Source: Bacteroidota bacterium
GTDB taxonomy: Bacteria > Bacteroidota > Bacteroidia > Cytophagales > Cyclobacteriaceae
Length of the DNA stretch: 64,000 bases
NCBI GenBank assembly: GCA_022567155.1
Contig: JADFHN010000013.1
Coordinates: forward strand, 1 to 64,000
Direction: 5' to 3'
The notes below the pieces were generated by a model that made no database searches, was not told where the DNA came from, and was given only the letters and a program-made list of their open reading frames with translations. The position numbers and the translations under genes were made by a program. Of this stretch, positions 38,301-46,830 are shown in pieces; within the stretch, counting starts at the first letter, position 1; each line of letters begins with the position of its first letter.

Positions 38301-41300
38301 AGAGTATTCACGGTTACCTCATTATTTGCCGCGTCTTTAATTCTCAAGTCAACCGCCAAAATTCCGGCAGCCCAGTCGGCATCCATATCCGTGAGGGTAT
38401 ATGTGAACGTGTAAGTACCATTCGCATTGTCTGTAAAAGATACTGATACATCAACGCCGTTGATGGTGGCCACGGAACCAACGGCAAGTCCTGTTTCAGC
38501 CCCGCCTTCTGTCAGGGTCACCGTTACGCTTTGTCCTACAATCACGGTTCCATTATCTGGGTTTAGGACTGTGGTTGATACAGTGGGAGTATTGGCATCA
38601 ACGGCTGGTGTGGTGCTTGTAAATGTCGAGGTTGTACTTGTATTTCCCACGAGATCCTCCAGTGTAATACTCACAGGAAGAGCATTAGCAGCCCGATCTG
38701 TATGGCCTTCCTGGATAGTATAGGTGAATGTATAGGTGTTATCTGCATTATCGACAAATGTACCGGATACATCCACCCCATTGACAGTAGCATTAGGAAC
38801 CCCCTCTAAGACGAGACCAGTTTCATTGCCGTCAATATCAATGGTGATCACTCCTCCCACGCCGAGTAAGCCGGAATTAGGTGTAGCAACTGTTGCACTT
38901 AGTACAGGCCTGATACCGTCAATTACAATATTCTTATTGTCTCCAAGTGAATTACCTCCACCGATATCGGGCAGGTCCAGATTAACGGTAATAGTCCCGG
39001 CTATAGTACCACCATTCAAATCGATGCCATCGTTGCTGCTTTCATACTCCAGATCTGCGGTAACATCGCCCTCAACGACAGTGTAATCAAATTCCAGGGT
39101 CATTGTTCCGGACCCGGTTCCATTGTATGTAGCATATTGATCTGTTGTGCCGGTTTCAAGCAAAATTCTCGGGCTAAGCGTAACATTAACAAGCTGATCA
39201 AAAGTAACTTGCACCGTTATTACACTCCCGATTCCATAGGATCCGTCGGTATTACTGGCGGTCATGTTGGTTATGACAATACTGAGTTCCTGGGCATCAC
39301 CCTCAAATGATTCCGTAGTTTGCAGTGCCCCCGAACCTGTTGTAGTGTTACCTTCAGCTACAAAGAAAATATCATATGAGTTAAACTTCGTTTGGGCGAT
39401 AACCTGGCTTACTGTACCTGCCGAGAAGGTAAAAGATCCGGATTCACCTACTTTACGTTTACAACCACCAACTATACAAGTGCCCAGATTCGCCCCGGCA
39501 GTTGCATTTTTTATCTGGGTAGGGGTAACAGTAATGTGCGGTAATCCGTCTCCACTCCCCCCGGGATCATTGTCAACTGTAGCCCAGTAAATAGTCCCGT
39601 CTTCGTCGGCATTAAAATTTAATGTAAAACTGATCTTCTGAATGATATCGGTCACAGTAGGGCCAGCCGTAAAAACGGGTGGACTGGTGTCCTTGGTGAT
39701 GTCGTCGGTGACATCTCCACCCTGGTTGGAATTTGCATCGGTAAGATATACTGTCAGGGTTAGCAGATCGTCATCCAGGGAAGAAACATCGATTCCACTG
39801 ATTTGGTCTGTTGCTGTTGCAATTACCCCGTTTCCGATAACGGCCGCAGTACCTACGTTGGTATCGTCAATGGAATAATTGTAGGTGACACCAACTTCCG
39901 CACCTGCGAAGGTGAATGAAAATGCAGTTTCGTTAGTAACATTTATTTTGTTGGGGTCGTCACCCGCGTCAATAGTCACCGAATACCCGGAGGGAGCTAT
40001 CAAATCGATCAGGTTAACAGCCCCTGTAGTTTCCGTAACCGGTGATACATTCATGGAAGCATCATAAATTGAATTCAATACGGGAGTGATCTCGATCGTT
40101 TCAGCTCCACTTGCGGGAGGATTCACTTGGTTCAATACAACCCGTACTGTAGTTTCCCCCCCAACGAGTGCCCCTCCTGAAGTGTTGGTGGCACCAGTAA
40201 TAGTAACATCTGTCACAGAACCTCCCGAATTCATGACAAAACTGATATCAAAATCGGACCCATCAGCAGCTAGCGGCGAAGATCCATCGCTGTCATACAC
40301 CCCTTCATTAAATTCTACATCAATGTATGTGTTATCAGGGGCCATGGTTCCACTAACAATCGCAGGTGGACCTGTATCGTTCAGATTGGCTTGTACGGAC
40401 TGAGGGAATGCGCCTTCATTACCCGCCAAGTCAAAAAGTTCTCCGATACCGTCTAACTGAGCGGTCAGCACTTCAGTACCATCCGGAGTTCCGGTAAAGT
40501 CAAGGTCAAATGTTACCGTTGAAGCCCCTGCAACGTGTACAAAATTAGCTACTCCGTCTCCTGTGGGGGTCGCACCACCTGATGTCATGGAGAAATCTAT
40601 TTCATTGTTAATTCTTAACGCATTGCTACCTGGATTCCTATAAACTCCCTCTGAAAAGGTCAAAAATCCATTGGAGTTATCACCAGCGAGGGTCATGCTT
40701 AACAGGACTGGCAACTGACCATCATCTACGTTAAAACCTGCTACATCTGCAGCGTTGTTACCCGCTCCGTCTAATACCTGGTCACTCGCATCATCATTGA
40801 TCGTTAAGGCAAAGTCACTCGCTGTGTATCCTGTATTGCCTAGTGAAGTTACTGATAGGTTTACAATTGAATTATCTGCATTCTGGGCCGCTCCTGTTGA
40901 GGTGAGACCTGTTGCTGTCCAGTCTGCTGCTGTATTCCATGTTGGTGTGACATTTTCACTGTATTGTAGTTCAACAAGTACGTCAGATACTGCTGTAGCT
41001 GTTAGTAATACTGGTAGTGCTGCGTCCACTGTACTTATCGCAGGGTCTGAGGCTACCAGCGTTCCATCAGTTAATGTCCCTTGTGTATATGCAACGGTTG
41101 TTACCGCAGTTCCACTTATACTTACTTGGAAGGTAAAAAATTTATCATCGACTGTACCAGGATCCAACGAATTTACACCACCACTGGCTAATATTGATAT
41201 AGGTGGGGATCCCCCAATGTCAAAATCTCCCAGTACGATCGATATATCGTCAATAGGCCCAGTCATTTCAATTACTACTTCTTCGACACTTCCATTCCCA

Positions 41301-41404
41301 TCGGTATCATAGAAATGGGCATTTGTAAAGGTTGGTTGTGCCAGGGTAATGGTAGATATTAAAAAAGCTGCTAATAATACAAAAGCAAGTATATACTTGT
41401 TCAT
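32315..41404 (-). CDS. Giant T9SS-secreted Ig-like/PKD surface protein
   Basis: 3029-aa exported protein. Signal peptide: MNKYILAFVLLAAFLISTIT. An EF-hand-like FYDTDGNGSVEEVVIEM follows. Residues about 130-470 hold three repeats of the type LLSMTLAGDNSNGFLTFSEG; about 830-1155 three Ig-like repeats containing NGVDVSGTFVDNADNTYTFT; about 1158-1270 an SbsA-type Ig domain (INNKFSVPIDANLTITLDDN); then a TIG-like segment, a long stretch of SprB-like repeats, and a PKD domain (about 2340-2420: IVQWNWNFNDVNATGSTNTS). Next comes a MAM/concanavalin-like domain (about 2535-2700) and an Omp28-like region. The last 75 residues are a type A T9SS sorting signal (LLLYPNPASETITVVF ... GVYFIQIES). Probably an adhesin or gliding-type surface protein. 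ATG 41404 is preferred over a TTG 9 bp upstream. Confidence 0.9.
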   Translation of the reverse strand: MNKYILAFVLLAAFLISTITLAQPTFTNAHFYDTDGNGSVEEVVIEMTGPIDDISIVLGDFDIGGSPPISILASGGVNSLDPGTVDDKFFTFQVSISGTAVTTVAYTQGTLTDGTLVASDPAISTVDAALPVLLTATAVSDVLVELQYSENVTPTWNTAADWTATGLTSTGAAQNADNSIVNLSVTSLGNTGYTASDFALTINDDASDQVLDGAGNNAADVAGFNVDDGQLPVLLSMTLAGDNSNGFLTFSEGVYRNPGSNALRINNEIDFSMTSGGATPTGDGVANFVHVAGASTVTFDLDFTGTPDGTEVLTAQLDGIGELFDLAGNEGAFPQSVQANLNDTGPPAIVSGTMAPDNTYIDVEFNEGVYDSDGSSPLAADGSDFDISFVMNSGGSVTDVTITGATNTSGGALVGGETTVRVVLNQVNPPASGAETIEITPVLNSIYDASMNVSPVTETTGAVNLIDLIAPSGYSVTIDAGDDPNKINVTNETAFSFTFAGAEVGVTYNYSIDDTNVGTAAVIGNGVIATATDQISGIDVSSLDDDLLTLTVYLTDANSNQGGDVTDDITKDTSPPVFTAGPTVTDIIQKISFTLNFNADEDGTIYWATVDNDPGGSGDGLPHITVTPTQIKNATAGANLGTCIVGGCKRKVGESGSFTFSAGTVSQVIAQTKFNSYDIFFVAEGNTTTGSGALQTTESFEGDAQELSIVITNMTASNTDGSYGIGSVITVQVTFDQLVNVTLSPRILLETGTTDQYATYNGTGSGTMTLEFDYTVVEGDVTADLEYESSNDGIDLNGGTIAGTITVNLDLPDIGGGNSLGDNKNIVIDGIRPVLSATVATPNSGLLGVGGVITIDIDGNETGLVLEGVPNATVNGVDVSGTFVDNADNTYTFTYTIQEGHTDRAANALPVSITLEDLVGNTSTTSTFTSTTPAVDANTPTVSTTVLNPDNGTVIVGQSVTVTLTEGGAETGLAVGSVATINGVDVSVSFTDNANGTYTFTYTLTDMDADWAAGILAVDLRIKDAANNEVTVNTLPANTLAGDANLPDITAVTITSTNADPNYAKVGDVVTVTITANEALDVPSISSVFTSGSVAIANADTPGGTFPNYTTQYITDVTDTEGLVEFTINYTDDAGNPGTTVVAVTDGTSVTFDKTDPTLVSLLPINNKFSVPIDANLTITLDDNLIPNPSPSSEIRLYEWDGVTPTLIESFTDVANHLGISFSGADVTINPTLNLTNGKQYYIEIDAGTILDKASNPYAGFLGNSDWLFQTFANAVITDIMETIGAAAICVESDIIIEGQYFIGYTNNEGVTQVEFCYVSDGITCFTANQATVSVISDTQLQVEVPPNMLEDVNVRLTKAQDVTPIGTNPLSVTGLSVDQAAVGPTSAVIQLDGANTVCSEGTTASTIRVSIVSGTAPYTIEYKVNGGPAIPVSNYISLDPIPVDPPVVGPNDYTLFSVTDANGCTVPVPAGLDQGNAVTITEFTKSNVTVSQVPPVCLVGLNSGDMINLTGLITGSSQTGTWSPSNGTGSFSSIMDDGSGNHSTDYAFTAQDFALDTLFITLTSTNSSAPCVEDSDVIKITFTTSQSADMGPDKIICLDVPNPDVFIVGIIGGGATQGTWSTNGDGTWDGPITNIPVDGNSQVSITYTLGNNDVLNGTVQITLAPSGGTCGTPIDGTLNIDVNTLPIPSKIADNNTFLCVNSTLVPYKVINTPGSTYNWSLNPPGNGSIVVGQGTDKIFVDWGSTDGDFDVEVIETDQFGCQSVLTFFDVTLNPLPIPGFVKPLARSFSTTAPNVDLIGGFQSGAMPFDPTDPTTYTIDVGVFSGNGVIQDANGDYFFDPDVAGITTVGNEHDIVFTYTDINGCINSITEQFTVFDASASVVIVGTGDAVVLASEYCEDNGILNVEVASTFTPAIGFEFDKFSGPGVTDNGDGTAFYDPQAAADQTGGGSKLVEYTQREIANPANVIPFGSQVTTVNLIPQLAPDPIPLFYCDNEAPISLTRDAGINPLNTFTFSVVGGDPNGLIDNPSTGVFNFIPGNEVFTADDYTSHVITIEYFYEDDKGCDDVTQFNVTIFQRPPAPTTSDKNACEGQDLGTLTVDNPVTGANIRWYDNAALTGDPFIGTIFSPVITQDITLFYVTQEINGCESIPTDVKVEVFPLPSVDMTGFDDPAEYCVDADSFLLNLTPAAGGVFSGDIDGVVDNGDGTFSFSPLAAAGGDIAILDPISLTLIYSFTIAATGCTDQVIQPIIINPINFVQILNLQEGQEFCVDDVDYELTPNISTGSEGTGEFTGDGIVSGNIFRASAAGVGTHPITYTFTNNNGCVDFQTLNVIVNPLPVPSFDVGISCAVQDVQFTSTTPGNIVQWNWNFNDVNATGSTNTSILENPAHIFNVPGTYNVDLTVIDDKGCQATVTNTITVGEIPQPEFDFEAIAEQKDSWFQNTTPALDNSVQNQVKWTFAEWDGTLIDEIIITDPAIITSNDPIIYVFANTGRKRVTLEITTDRGCISSITKEFFIVPFVDSVTALNYIENFNNSTHGWISWGFDSPNSEWVLGTATGDFEDQNRGESWYTIPNSDQTDISFVYSPCFDISGLVRPVVTLNTYTHTKNGALLQYSTDGRFGVWKTLGSEGSGIEWYDTSLDQQLQTIPGNPVGYGWQSDNSGWQESRHTLTDISTGRENVVFRILFKGIEGSPPTQGFAFDDFRISDRDRIVVLEHFENEVTTNAVNLVDHINPFGKVDGVLNTSEIVKIQYRTGFGGDDNIYDENRSDVNARALFYDITSANRAIIDGDNSDDGLFMDWGLTMFGTKSLTSPDVEYTDISISQRESAEVDVQVKLKALVDLPDGGIITHVIVVENPVDGKEYVMRKMLPDAAGTLSESLKVSDNEVTLPTVTWENPFASDFTNLSVIVFTQLVEADSNGINKTLQAAIEPLVIDGQKVITGIDEIISDDLLLYPNPASETITVVFKTYEEKTVRVFDQFGKMVYHKDLVDGIRSHQIETGKLASGVYFIQIESTDNQLIREKFILSH

Positions 41405-41425
41405 AAATCTCAATAATAAAAAAGT

Positions 41426-42565
41426 TTACAAATCTCCATTCTTGTCCGTCTTTATCAGCACCATCATGCTTGCTATCCCCGCTTCGGAAGTCCCGAAAAT
41501 GGCAAAACCTCCGTCGAAGGTCCCGATTGCAGCCCCCGAGGATTCAGTGCTCACCCAGTCAATGGTTTTTGAGAAAGTAGATATATTGTCTCCGATAACG
41601 TTCCCGCTGCTGTTGGTTTTATGTAATGTAAAGTTTCCTCCTGAGGTAGTTAAAATAGCATATCCACCATCGTTTAATGCAGAAATGGATAATGCATTTC
41701 CTGCTACCAGTAAATGGGAGTCGACAAGAGTCATCGATTGGGAAAGATCGTAGAATACAACATTGCCATTGCCGTCATTTCCAATACCTCCGAAATGATT
41801 GTTTCGGGAAGTCTGATCGATGTCCACAGCGAATGAAACAGGTAAAGGTTCTTGCTGGCCGGGTATTTCATTTCTGGCGGCTTTGAATGCTTGCCCATCA
41901 TTCGCGCTTGCCACCCAAACATATTCCTGGCTCATGACATCCTTTACCATGGATCGACCAGGACTGAAAGAAAATGTGGAGTTCAACTCCTGGACCCATT
42001 CATAACCGGAGGATTGAGTAAATGAAAACTGAATATAAAAGAGTTCATTGTTACCATTATTGTCCCAATATCCTAATCCAATTACCTCGCTTTCGTTCTC
42101 AGCATAAACGGCTGATCCGCTAAAACTTTTTCCATTGGATATGCCCCCAATAGAGTTGATTATTGATTGCTTTTCGAGGACACCAGATGTATTAATTTTC
42201 AGGAGCATGATGGAATTGATACCGGAGACATTATTAATACTGTCGCCGATTATATAGTAACCATCATCTCCAATGTCAAGATCATTACCTTTAAATCCAA
42301 TCACACTATTCACTGAATTCGAGACCCATACTATGTTTCCAAAAGAATCTGTTTTAAATAATAGGGTCCGGGTCGTATCCCCCGAAACGTTGTAGCCTAA
42401 ACACAAAAGGTCACCTTCCGGAGTTTCTTTTAAAGTCACCCCAAAGTTATTTCCCGGATCACCTAAAAACCTGACATAGGTTTCTGTTTGACTCGGTTCA
42501 ATATCAACGAGGTCCTGACAAGCAATCAAAAAAATCAGAGTAAAATATTTGATGAAATGCTTCAT
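41426..42565 (-). CDS. Lipoprotein with propeller-like repeats
   Basis: 379-aa lipoprotein: signal MKHFIKYFTLIFLIACQDLV with the lipidated Cys at residue 16. The mature part repeats short blocks of the kind GDLLCLGYNVSGDTTRTLLF, GYYIIGDSINNVSGINSIML, EVIGLGYWDNNGNNELFYI and GGFAIFGTSEAGIASMMVLI (a G-x-x-x-x-G-x-t pattern, then a strand ending L/I-x-K-x-D/N). That pattern suggests a beta-propeller. Such lipoproteins often sit on the outer membrane beside T9SS cargo. Its start overlaps the stop of the barrel gene by one base (TAATG), and it ends 21 bp before the giant gene's ATG. The function is unknown; the position argues for a partner of the giant protein. Confidence 0.75.
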   Translation of the reverse strand: MKHFIKYFTLIFLIACQDLVDIEPSQTETYVRFLGDPGNNFGVTLKETPEGDLLCLGYNVSGDTTRTLLFKTDSFGNIVWVSNSVNSVIGFKGNDLDIGDDGYYIIGDSINNVSGINSIMLLKINTSGVLEKQSIINSIGGISNGKSFSGSAVYAENESEVIGLGYWDNNGNNELFYIQFSFTQSSGYEWVQELNSTFSFSPGRSMVKDVMSQEYVWVASANDGQAFKAARNEIPGQQEPLPVSFAVDIDQTSRNNHFGGIGNDGNGNVVFYDLSQSMTLVDSHLLVAGNALSISALNDGGYAILTTSGGNFTLHKTNSSGNVIGDNISTFSKTIDWVSTESSGAAIGTFDGGFAIFGTSEAGIASMMVLIKTDKNGDL

Positions 42566-43626
42566 TACAGTTTTCGTGGTTTATAGATATTCAGTGTATA
42601 TCCGACGGTAAAAGTGGCAAAGTGCTCCTTATAGGCATCAGGAATTACTCTTTCTGGTACTTGTCCTTTATTAGCGGGTGAAAATGAAAATTCCCCCGTG
42701 GAAACTTCTGTGATACCATAATTCGCCCTGAGCTCTGCCACGAAATAACCTTCTCCTAATTTTATTTTAACGCCACCTCCCAGGAATGCGTAAAAGTTGA
42801 GTTGATTACGTTCATCCGTAACTTCTCCCAGGGTATTCTCAATAGGATTTTTTTGCCGGTTAAGAGAATTATCGGATGCGGGATATTCAGCCATTATTAA
42901 ATAACTGGCGGAACCACCCGCATTTACATAGGGTCTGATATTGCCATCCTTGAGTCGGTATTGGACTGACACTGGCAATTCAAGCCAGGTCTGACGTTCC
43001 GTTTCTTCTTTCCTGTCAACGACCTCAGTTGGATCAGTCAGGCCCCCGAATTCCTCGACATTGTCGAAAGTTCTTGTAGAGTATAATAGCTCGGGGTATA
43101 TGGTCCAACGCGGTGAAAATTCATATTCAAAAACAAGGCCTCCGGTAACACCCTGCTTGGCTATGTACTCAAACGCGCCGGGATCACCCGACTGTCCGGT
43201 TGTATATAACGTGGTAGCCTGGATAGAGGTAATATTTGGACCACCTTTAAATCCTATTCGGAATATTGGTTTGGTCCTGTAAGAGTTATAAAGGTTAATA
43301 AACTCAACGGGGTCCAGCGCTTCATCCGGAACAAATTCATGATCGGTTTTTAATAGTTCCAGCATCATATCATCTGCCTGCTCATCCCTGTGTTGGAAAA
43401 TTGCCGACAAAATGAGTAACCGCAATGCCTGGACTGATTGTGCCTTATCGAATACGTTTGTTTCCAGGCAGTTCAAGACCAAAGGTTCCACATCCTGGAT
43501 CCTTCCTTCATCATACCGAAGCTGGGCTTCTTCCAGGTTTTGAGTACACCTTTCTTCCTGTGCGAGCGCATTTGTTGCGAATAAGCTAAATATCAGAAGC
43601 GTAAGGAAGGGTAAGAGTTTTTTCAT
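42565..43626 (-). CDS. Outer-membrane beta-barrel protein with helical N-domain
   Basis: 353-aa exported protein. Signal peptide MKKLLPFLTLLIFSLFATNA. An N-terminal helical domain of about 90 residues (CTQNLEEAQLRYDEGRIQDV, AQSVQALRLLILSAIFQHRD) resembles TPR-type repeats; a linker follows (ALDPVEFINLYNSYRTKP). The C-terminal barrel begins FRIGFKGGPNITSI and has PorT/OMP_b-brl-type strands (YELP-type turns such as LELPVSVQYRLKDGNIRPYV, FLGGGVKIKLGEGYFVAELR). A C-terminal FTVGYTLNIYKPRKL closes it. TPR-plus-barrel proteins are frequent beside T9SS-linked surface complexes. It starts 6 bp after the STAND gene. Confidence 0.8.
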   Translation of the reverse strand: MKKLLPFLTLLIFSLFATNALAQEERCTQNLEEAQLRYDEGRIQDVEPLVLNCLETNVFDKAQSVQALRLLILSAIFQHRDEQADDMMLELLKTDHEFVPDEALDPVEFINLYNSYRTKPIFRIGFKGGPNITSIQATTLYTTGQSGDPGAFEYIAKQGVTGGLVFEYEFSPRWTIYPELLYSTRTFDNVEEFGGLTDPTEVVDRKEETERQTWLELPVSVQYRLKDGNIRPYVNAGGSASYLIMAEYPASDNSLNRQKNPIENTLGEVTDERNQLNFYAFLGGGVKIKLGEGYFVAELRANYGITEVSTGEFSFSPANKGQVPERVIPDAYKEHFATFTVGYTLNIYKPRKL

Positions 43627-43632
43627 AAGATA

Positions 43633-46600
43633 TTATTCCTCGTTTTTTAGATTAGCTGAAATTATACATGTATTTTCATATTCTATATCTACCCCCACAT
43701 GTGCTTCCCATTCCACATCTGACATGTTCCTGGTTATATAGGTACACATCTTATCTGCCATGATACTGGCATGGGTGGGTAAAGCTTTCAATTCTTCCCT
43801 TTCCGATCCGGCAAATACAAAATTATTATCCGGAGAAAACGCGGTTGAATAAACAAATCTACTTTCCGTATAGGTGACTGGAATTTCATTCAAACTCTCC
43901 AGGTTATAGATGCGCGTTGACTTGTCGTTCGAAGCAGAAGACATAAATGTGGATTTGCCGTTTACCATATTAAAATCAATATCATGTACAATACCAGTAT
44001 GATCGGTAAACCGCTTGATCATGCTATAGTCGCTGGCATTCAAAAGAATAATGGCACCATCCTCATCTCCGTAGGCGAGGTACCTGCCGTCCGGGCTGAA
44101 TTTAACCGATTCAAGTATTTTGCCGTCGTCGGATGGAAATGTCGTTAAAACTTTACCCGATCCGGCATCCAGAATTACTATCTCTGAACTTATGCCTACT
44201 GCCGCAATCAGATTGCCTGCGGGATTAAGATCAAAATCCATCAGCTCCTGCATGGCAGTGAAAAGAGTGGATATGCTACCTCCGTTAATTCCTACTTTAC
44301 GGATCGACTGGCCGTTATTATCTTTGAAAATAATGAACCGGTTATCGGGAGTAATGACTACCGCGCTGGCTTCATTAATAACTCCTTCGATCGTTTTTCT
44401 CGAGTTATTAGTCAAATCATGGACTTCGAGATACGTTGTTCGTTGGGTGGGTTCAGATTTAAATTCACCCACGGCTACCAGCCATCTGCCGTCATTACTC
44501 ACGGCGATATCTTCGATCTTGGAAATAGCGAGTTGGGCTCCTCTTCCGGCTTCAATTACAGTAGGTTGTGAAATACCATTATTGAAGGTCCATTTTAATA
44601 TTTTCCCGCGTGTATCGCCTGTATATATGGCATTATTTATCCTTGAAGTATGGGCGGCATAGATCTCTTTCTTGTGACCTATGAGGGATAGTGTGATGGG
44701 ATCTTCAAACTCCGTCAGCGCCCTGTGGAGGCCGCTGAAAATATCGGCTTCGTATGCACTTCCTTCATATTGATTATTGAAAATATAACCCTGCAATGCC
44801 ATAAGACCACGAAGTTGCGGGTCCGGAATATTGCCCGTTCCGGCTTTACTGCCAAGACCTTTAGCCAGCGCTAAGAATCGCTCTCTGGTAGCTATTTCGC
44901 TTTGTTCCGTTGCTAATTTCTCATTCTTTGTAGCTATGCGTGCGCTTGAATCGGCCAGTATTGTTTGCCTCTGCGCAATTATTGTTTGTGATTCAGCGAT
45001 TCCTTTTTGTCTAATAGCCTCATTACTTGCAACTACCGCCGAGTCCCTCGCAACTTTAGCAGAATCAGAACTCAATTCTGCCATTCGTTGTTGAAAGGAT
45101 GCCTCCTTGGCAAAAATATCTGCTTGTTCTTTTTGAAATAGGGCGGAATCTTTTTGGATATTTGCTTCTACAGAACTCGAATCAGCAGAAAACTGCGCTG
45201 CAACAGCTAAAACCAAGCTCCTATCTGCTTGTGTTTTTTGCGCAAAGGCATACAGCAGAAATGCAATCGAAATGACCGTGGCGCTGGCTAAAACGATTAC
45301 CGTAATCCGAGCGTTTCTTAACCGCCTTTTGGCTTGCAACTCTTTAACCCGCTGCTCATTATCATACTCCTTCTTGGAGTACTCCAGAAACGACATGGTG
45401 CGTTCAAAGGCGGCATCATAGCGTTGTCCCCAAACCAGGGTGGGCTTGTGTTTCACCTGCCAGTTGAGTGCCAGTTGCAGGTCGGGTGGTCTCCATAAGC
45501 CGGACTTACCTACCTGGTACATAGCTGCAGCCTCCGCCAACCGCATGTACATGCCCACAGCTTCGGATTCTTCGTCAACCCAGTTTTTGAGGCGTTTCCA
45601 GATGCGCATCAGGCTTTCATGTGATATATCAATGATGGAATTAGGTGAAAGCTTTACGCCATGCTGGGGTGTGAGGAATGAGCGCCCCGGTTTTCTGAAT
45701 GTAATGATCACATCGGCAAGTTCTTTGTTTTTACAGTCTGCCATGGCGGCAATATCTTTTAACAGGGTGGGGCGCCGGATACCAAATGTGCCGCGTTTCT
45801 CTGTAATGGCTTTGAAAAGGGCTTCACAGATCTTTTTCTGTTTTTCATCCAGCTCATGGTACGCTTCGTCGGCATGCTGTGAAAGCGCTTCCGACATGGT
45901 ACCGATAGCTTCGTAATGTTTCAAATCAAGTATTTCATTCCCTTCGCGGTTTTTACTCCAGTAGTCCCAGGTACGCATGAGCGCATGCTGCAGGATGGGA
46001 AGCTGGTCGGGGTTATCACCCAGGTCATTGAGTAGCCTGTTTACCAGCCGTTGGGCATTTTCGCCGTTGGCAACCGCTGCAGGACCTTCAATGGCTTTTC
46101 GTTTTTGTTCGCGGGTAAGTTGCGGAATAAGATAATGACTATCGTTGATCTTTCGTGTAAGATTCGCAAACTGGGCACAGTCACCGATAAAGTCAGACCG
46201 CATAGTGATTGCAACATAATACGCATCCTCTTCCGAATCCACGGTCTGCATCAGCAGGTTTATAAAAGTAAGCGTATCGTCAACCGAGTATTTATTCTCA
46301 ATGTTTGCTTTGTACCTGAATAGTTCTTCAAACTGATCAACCAGAATCAGGTAGTTTTTATTTGTGGCCTGCTTGATTTGCTTGATGGCTTCCACAAGTC
46401 CCTGCGAATCACTCCGCAGCAGTGTGGTAATGATGGTTTTACGGATGTTGTGGTCGTCTTCCGGTTCGCCCTGGAAGGCAGGATCTTTTTCAAGCAGGGC
46501 TGAGGCGAGATTCTCAATAGGGGAGGAACCTGGCCTGAGAATGATGACGTCCCAGTTAGGGCCTGTCTTTGCGAGAAATCCACCGAATAGTATAGGCAAC

Positions 46601-46827
46601 ACGCCGCAATAAACAAACGAAGATTTACCACTGCCTGACGGCCCTATAATGCCTACAAACCGGTGCTGTGCAAGTTTTTGAAGCACTTCGTCCGTTTGCC
46701 CTTCACGGCCAAAAAAGAGATGACTTTCTTCTAATTTAAATGGCCGCAAGCCTGGATAGGGGTTAAACAGTATCCCACTCCCGGTATTTTGTGGTTTTGC
46801 AGCTTTTTGTTTTGTCTTACCCGCCAT
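43633..46827 (-). CDS. nSTAND1 NTPase with TM helix and WD40 repeats
   Basis: 1064-aa protein. Residues 20-45 (FNPYPGLRPFKLEESHLFFG) are the nSTAND1 entry motif. Walker A is IGPSGSGKSS (61-70), Walker B YLILVDQFEELFR (159-171). Helical STAND linker domains follow (LRTWDYW, FGIRRPTLLKDIAAMADCKN, ISHESLMRIWKRLKNWVDEE). At about 502-525 one strong membrane helix (ITVIVLASATVISIAFLLYA) is followed by a coiled coil rich in Ala/Ser/Gln/Lys (about 530-650) and a C-terminal WD40-type propeller (FSPDGRYLAYGDEDGAIILL, AFSPDNNFVFAGSEREELKA). STAND proteins are signal-gated ATPase switches. If the helix spans the membrane, the WD40 sensor is periplasmic and the NTPase cytoplasmic. Confidence 0.9.
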   Translation of the reverse strand: MAGKTKQKAAKPQNTGSGILFNPYPGLRPFKLEESHLFFGREGQTDEVLQKLAQHRFVGIIGPSGSGKSSFVYCGVLPILFGGFLAKTGPNWDVIILRPGSSPIENLASALLEKDPAFQGEPEDDHNIRKTIITTLLRSDSQGLVEAIKQIKQATNKNYLILVDQFEELFRYKANIENKYSVDDTLTFINLLMQTVDSEEDAYYVAITMRSDFIGDCAQFANLTRKINDSHYLIPQLTREQKRKAIEGPAAVANGENAQRLVNRLLNDLGDNPDQLPILQHALMRTWDYWSKNREGNEILDLKHYEAIGTMSEALSQHADEAYHELDEKQKKICEALFKAITEKRGTFGIRRPTLLKDIAAMADCKNKELADVIITFRKPGRSFLTPQHGVKLSPNSIIDISHESLMRIWKRLKNWVDEESEAVGMYMRLAEAAAMYQVGKSGLWRPPDLQLALNWQVKHKPTLVWGQRYDAAFERTMSFLEYSKKEYDNEQRVKELQAKRRLRNARITVIVLASATVISIAFLLYAFAQKTQADRSLVLAVAAQFSADSSSVEANIQKDSALFQKEQADIFAKEASFQQRMAELSSDSAKVARDSAVVASNEAIRQKGIAESQTIIAQRQTILADSSARIATKNEKLATEQSEIATRERFLALAKGLGSKAGTGNIPDPQLRGLMALQGYIFNNQYEGSAYEADIFSGLHRALTEFEDPITLSLIGHKKEIYAAHTSRINNAIYTGDTRGKILKWTFNNGISQPTVIEAGRGAQLAISKIEDIAVSNDGRWLVAVGEFKSEPTQRTTYLEVHDLTNNSRKTIEGVINEASAVVITPDNRFIIFKDNNGQSIRKVGINGGSISTLFTAMQELMDFDLNPAGNLIAAVGISSEIVILDAGSGKVLTTFPSDDGKILESVKFSPDGRYLAYGDEDGAIILLNASDYSMIKRFTDHTGIVHDIDFNMVNGKSTFMSSASNDKSTRIYNLESLNEIPVTYTESRFVYSTAFSPDNNFVFAGSEREELKALPTHASIMADKMCTYITRNMSDVEWEAHVGVDIEYENTCIISANLKNEE

Positions 46828-46830
46828 AGC

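Noticed and set aside
40755-41312. Long plus-strand frames antisense to the giant surface gene
   Set aside because: They mirror the repeat-rich coding strand, have no starts with signals and no domain resemblance.
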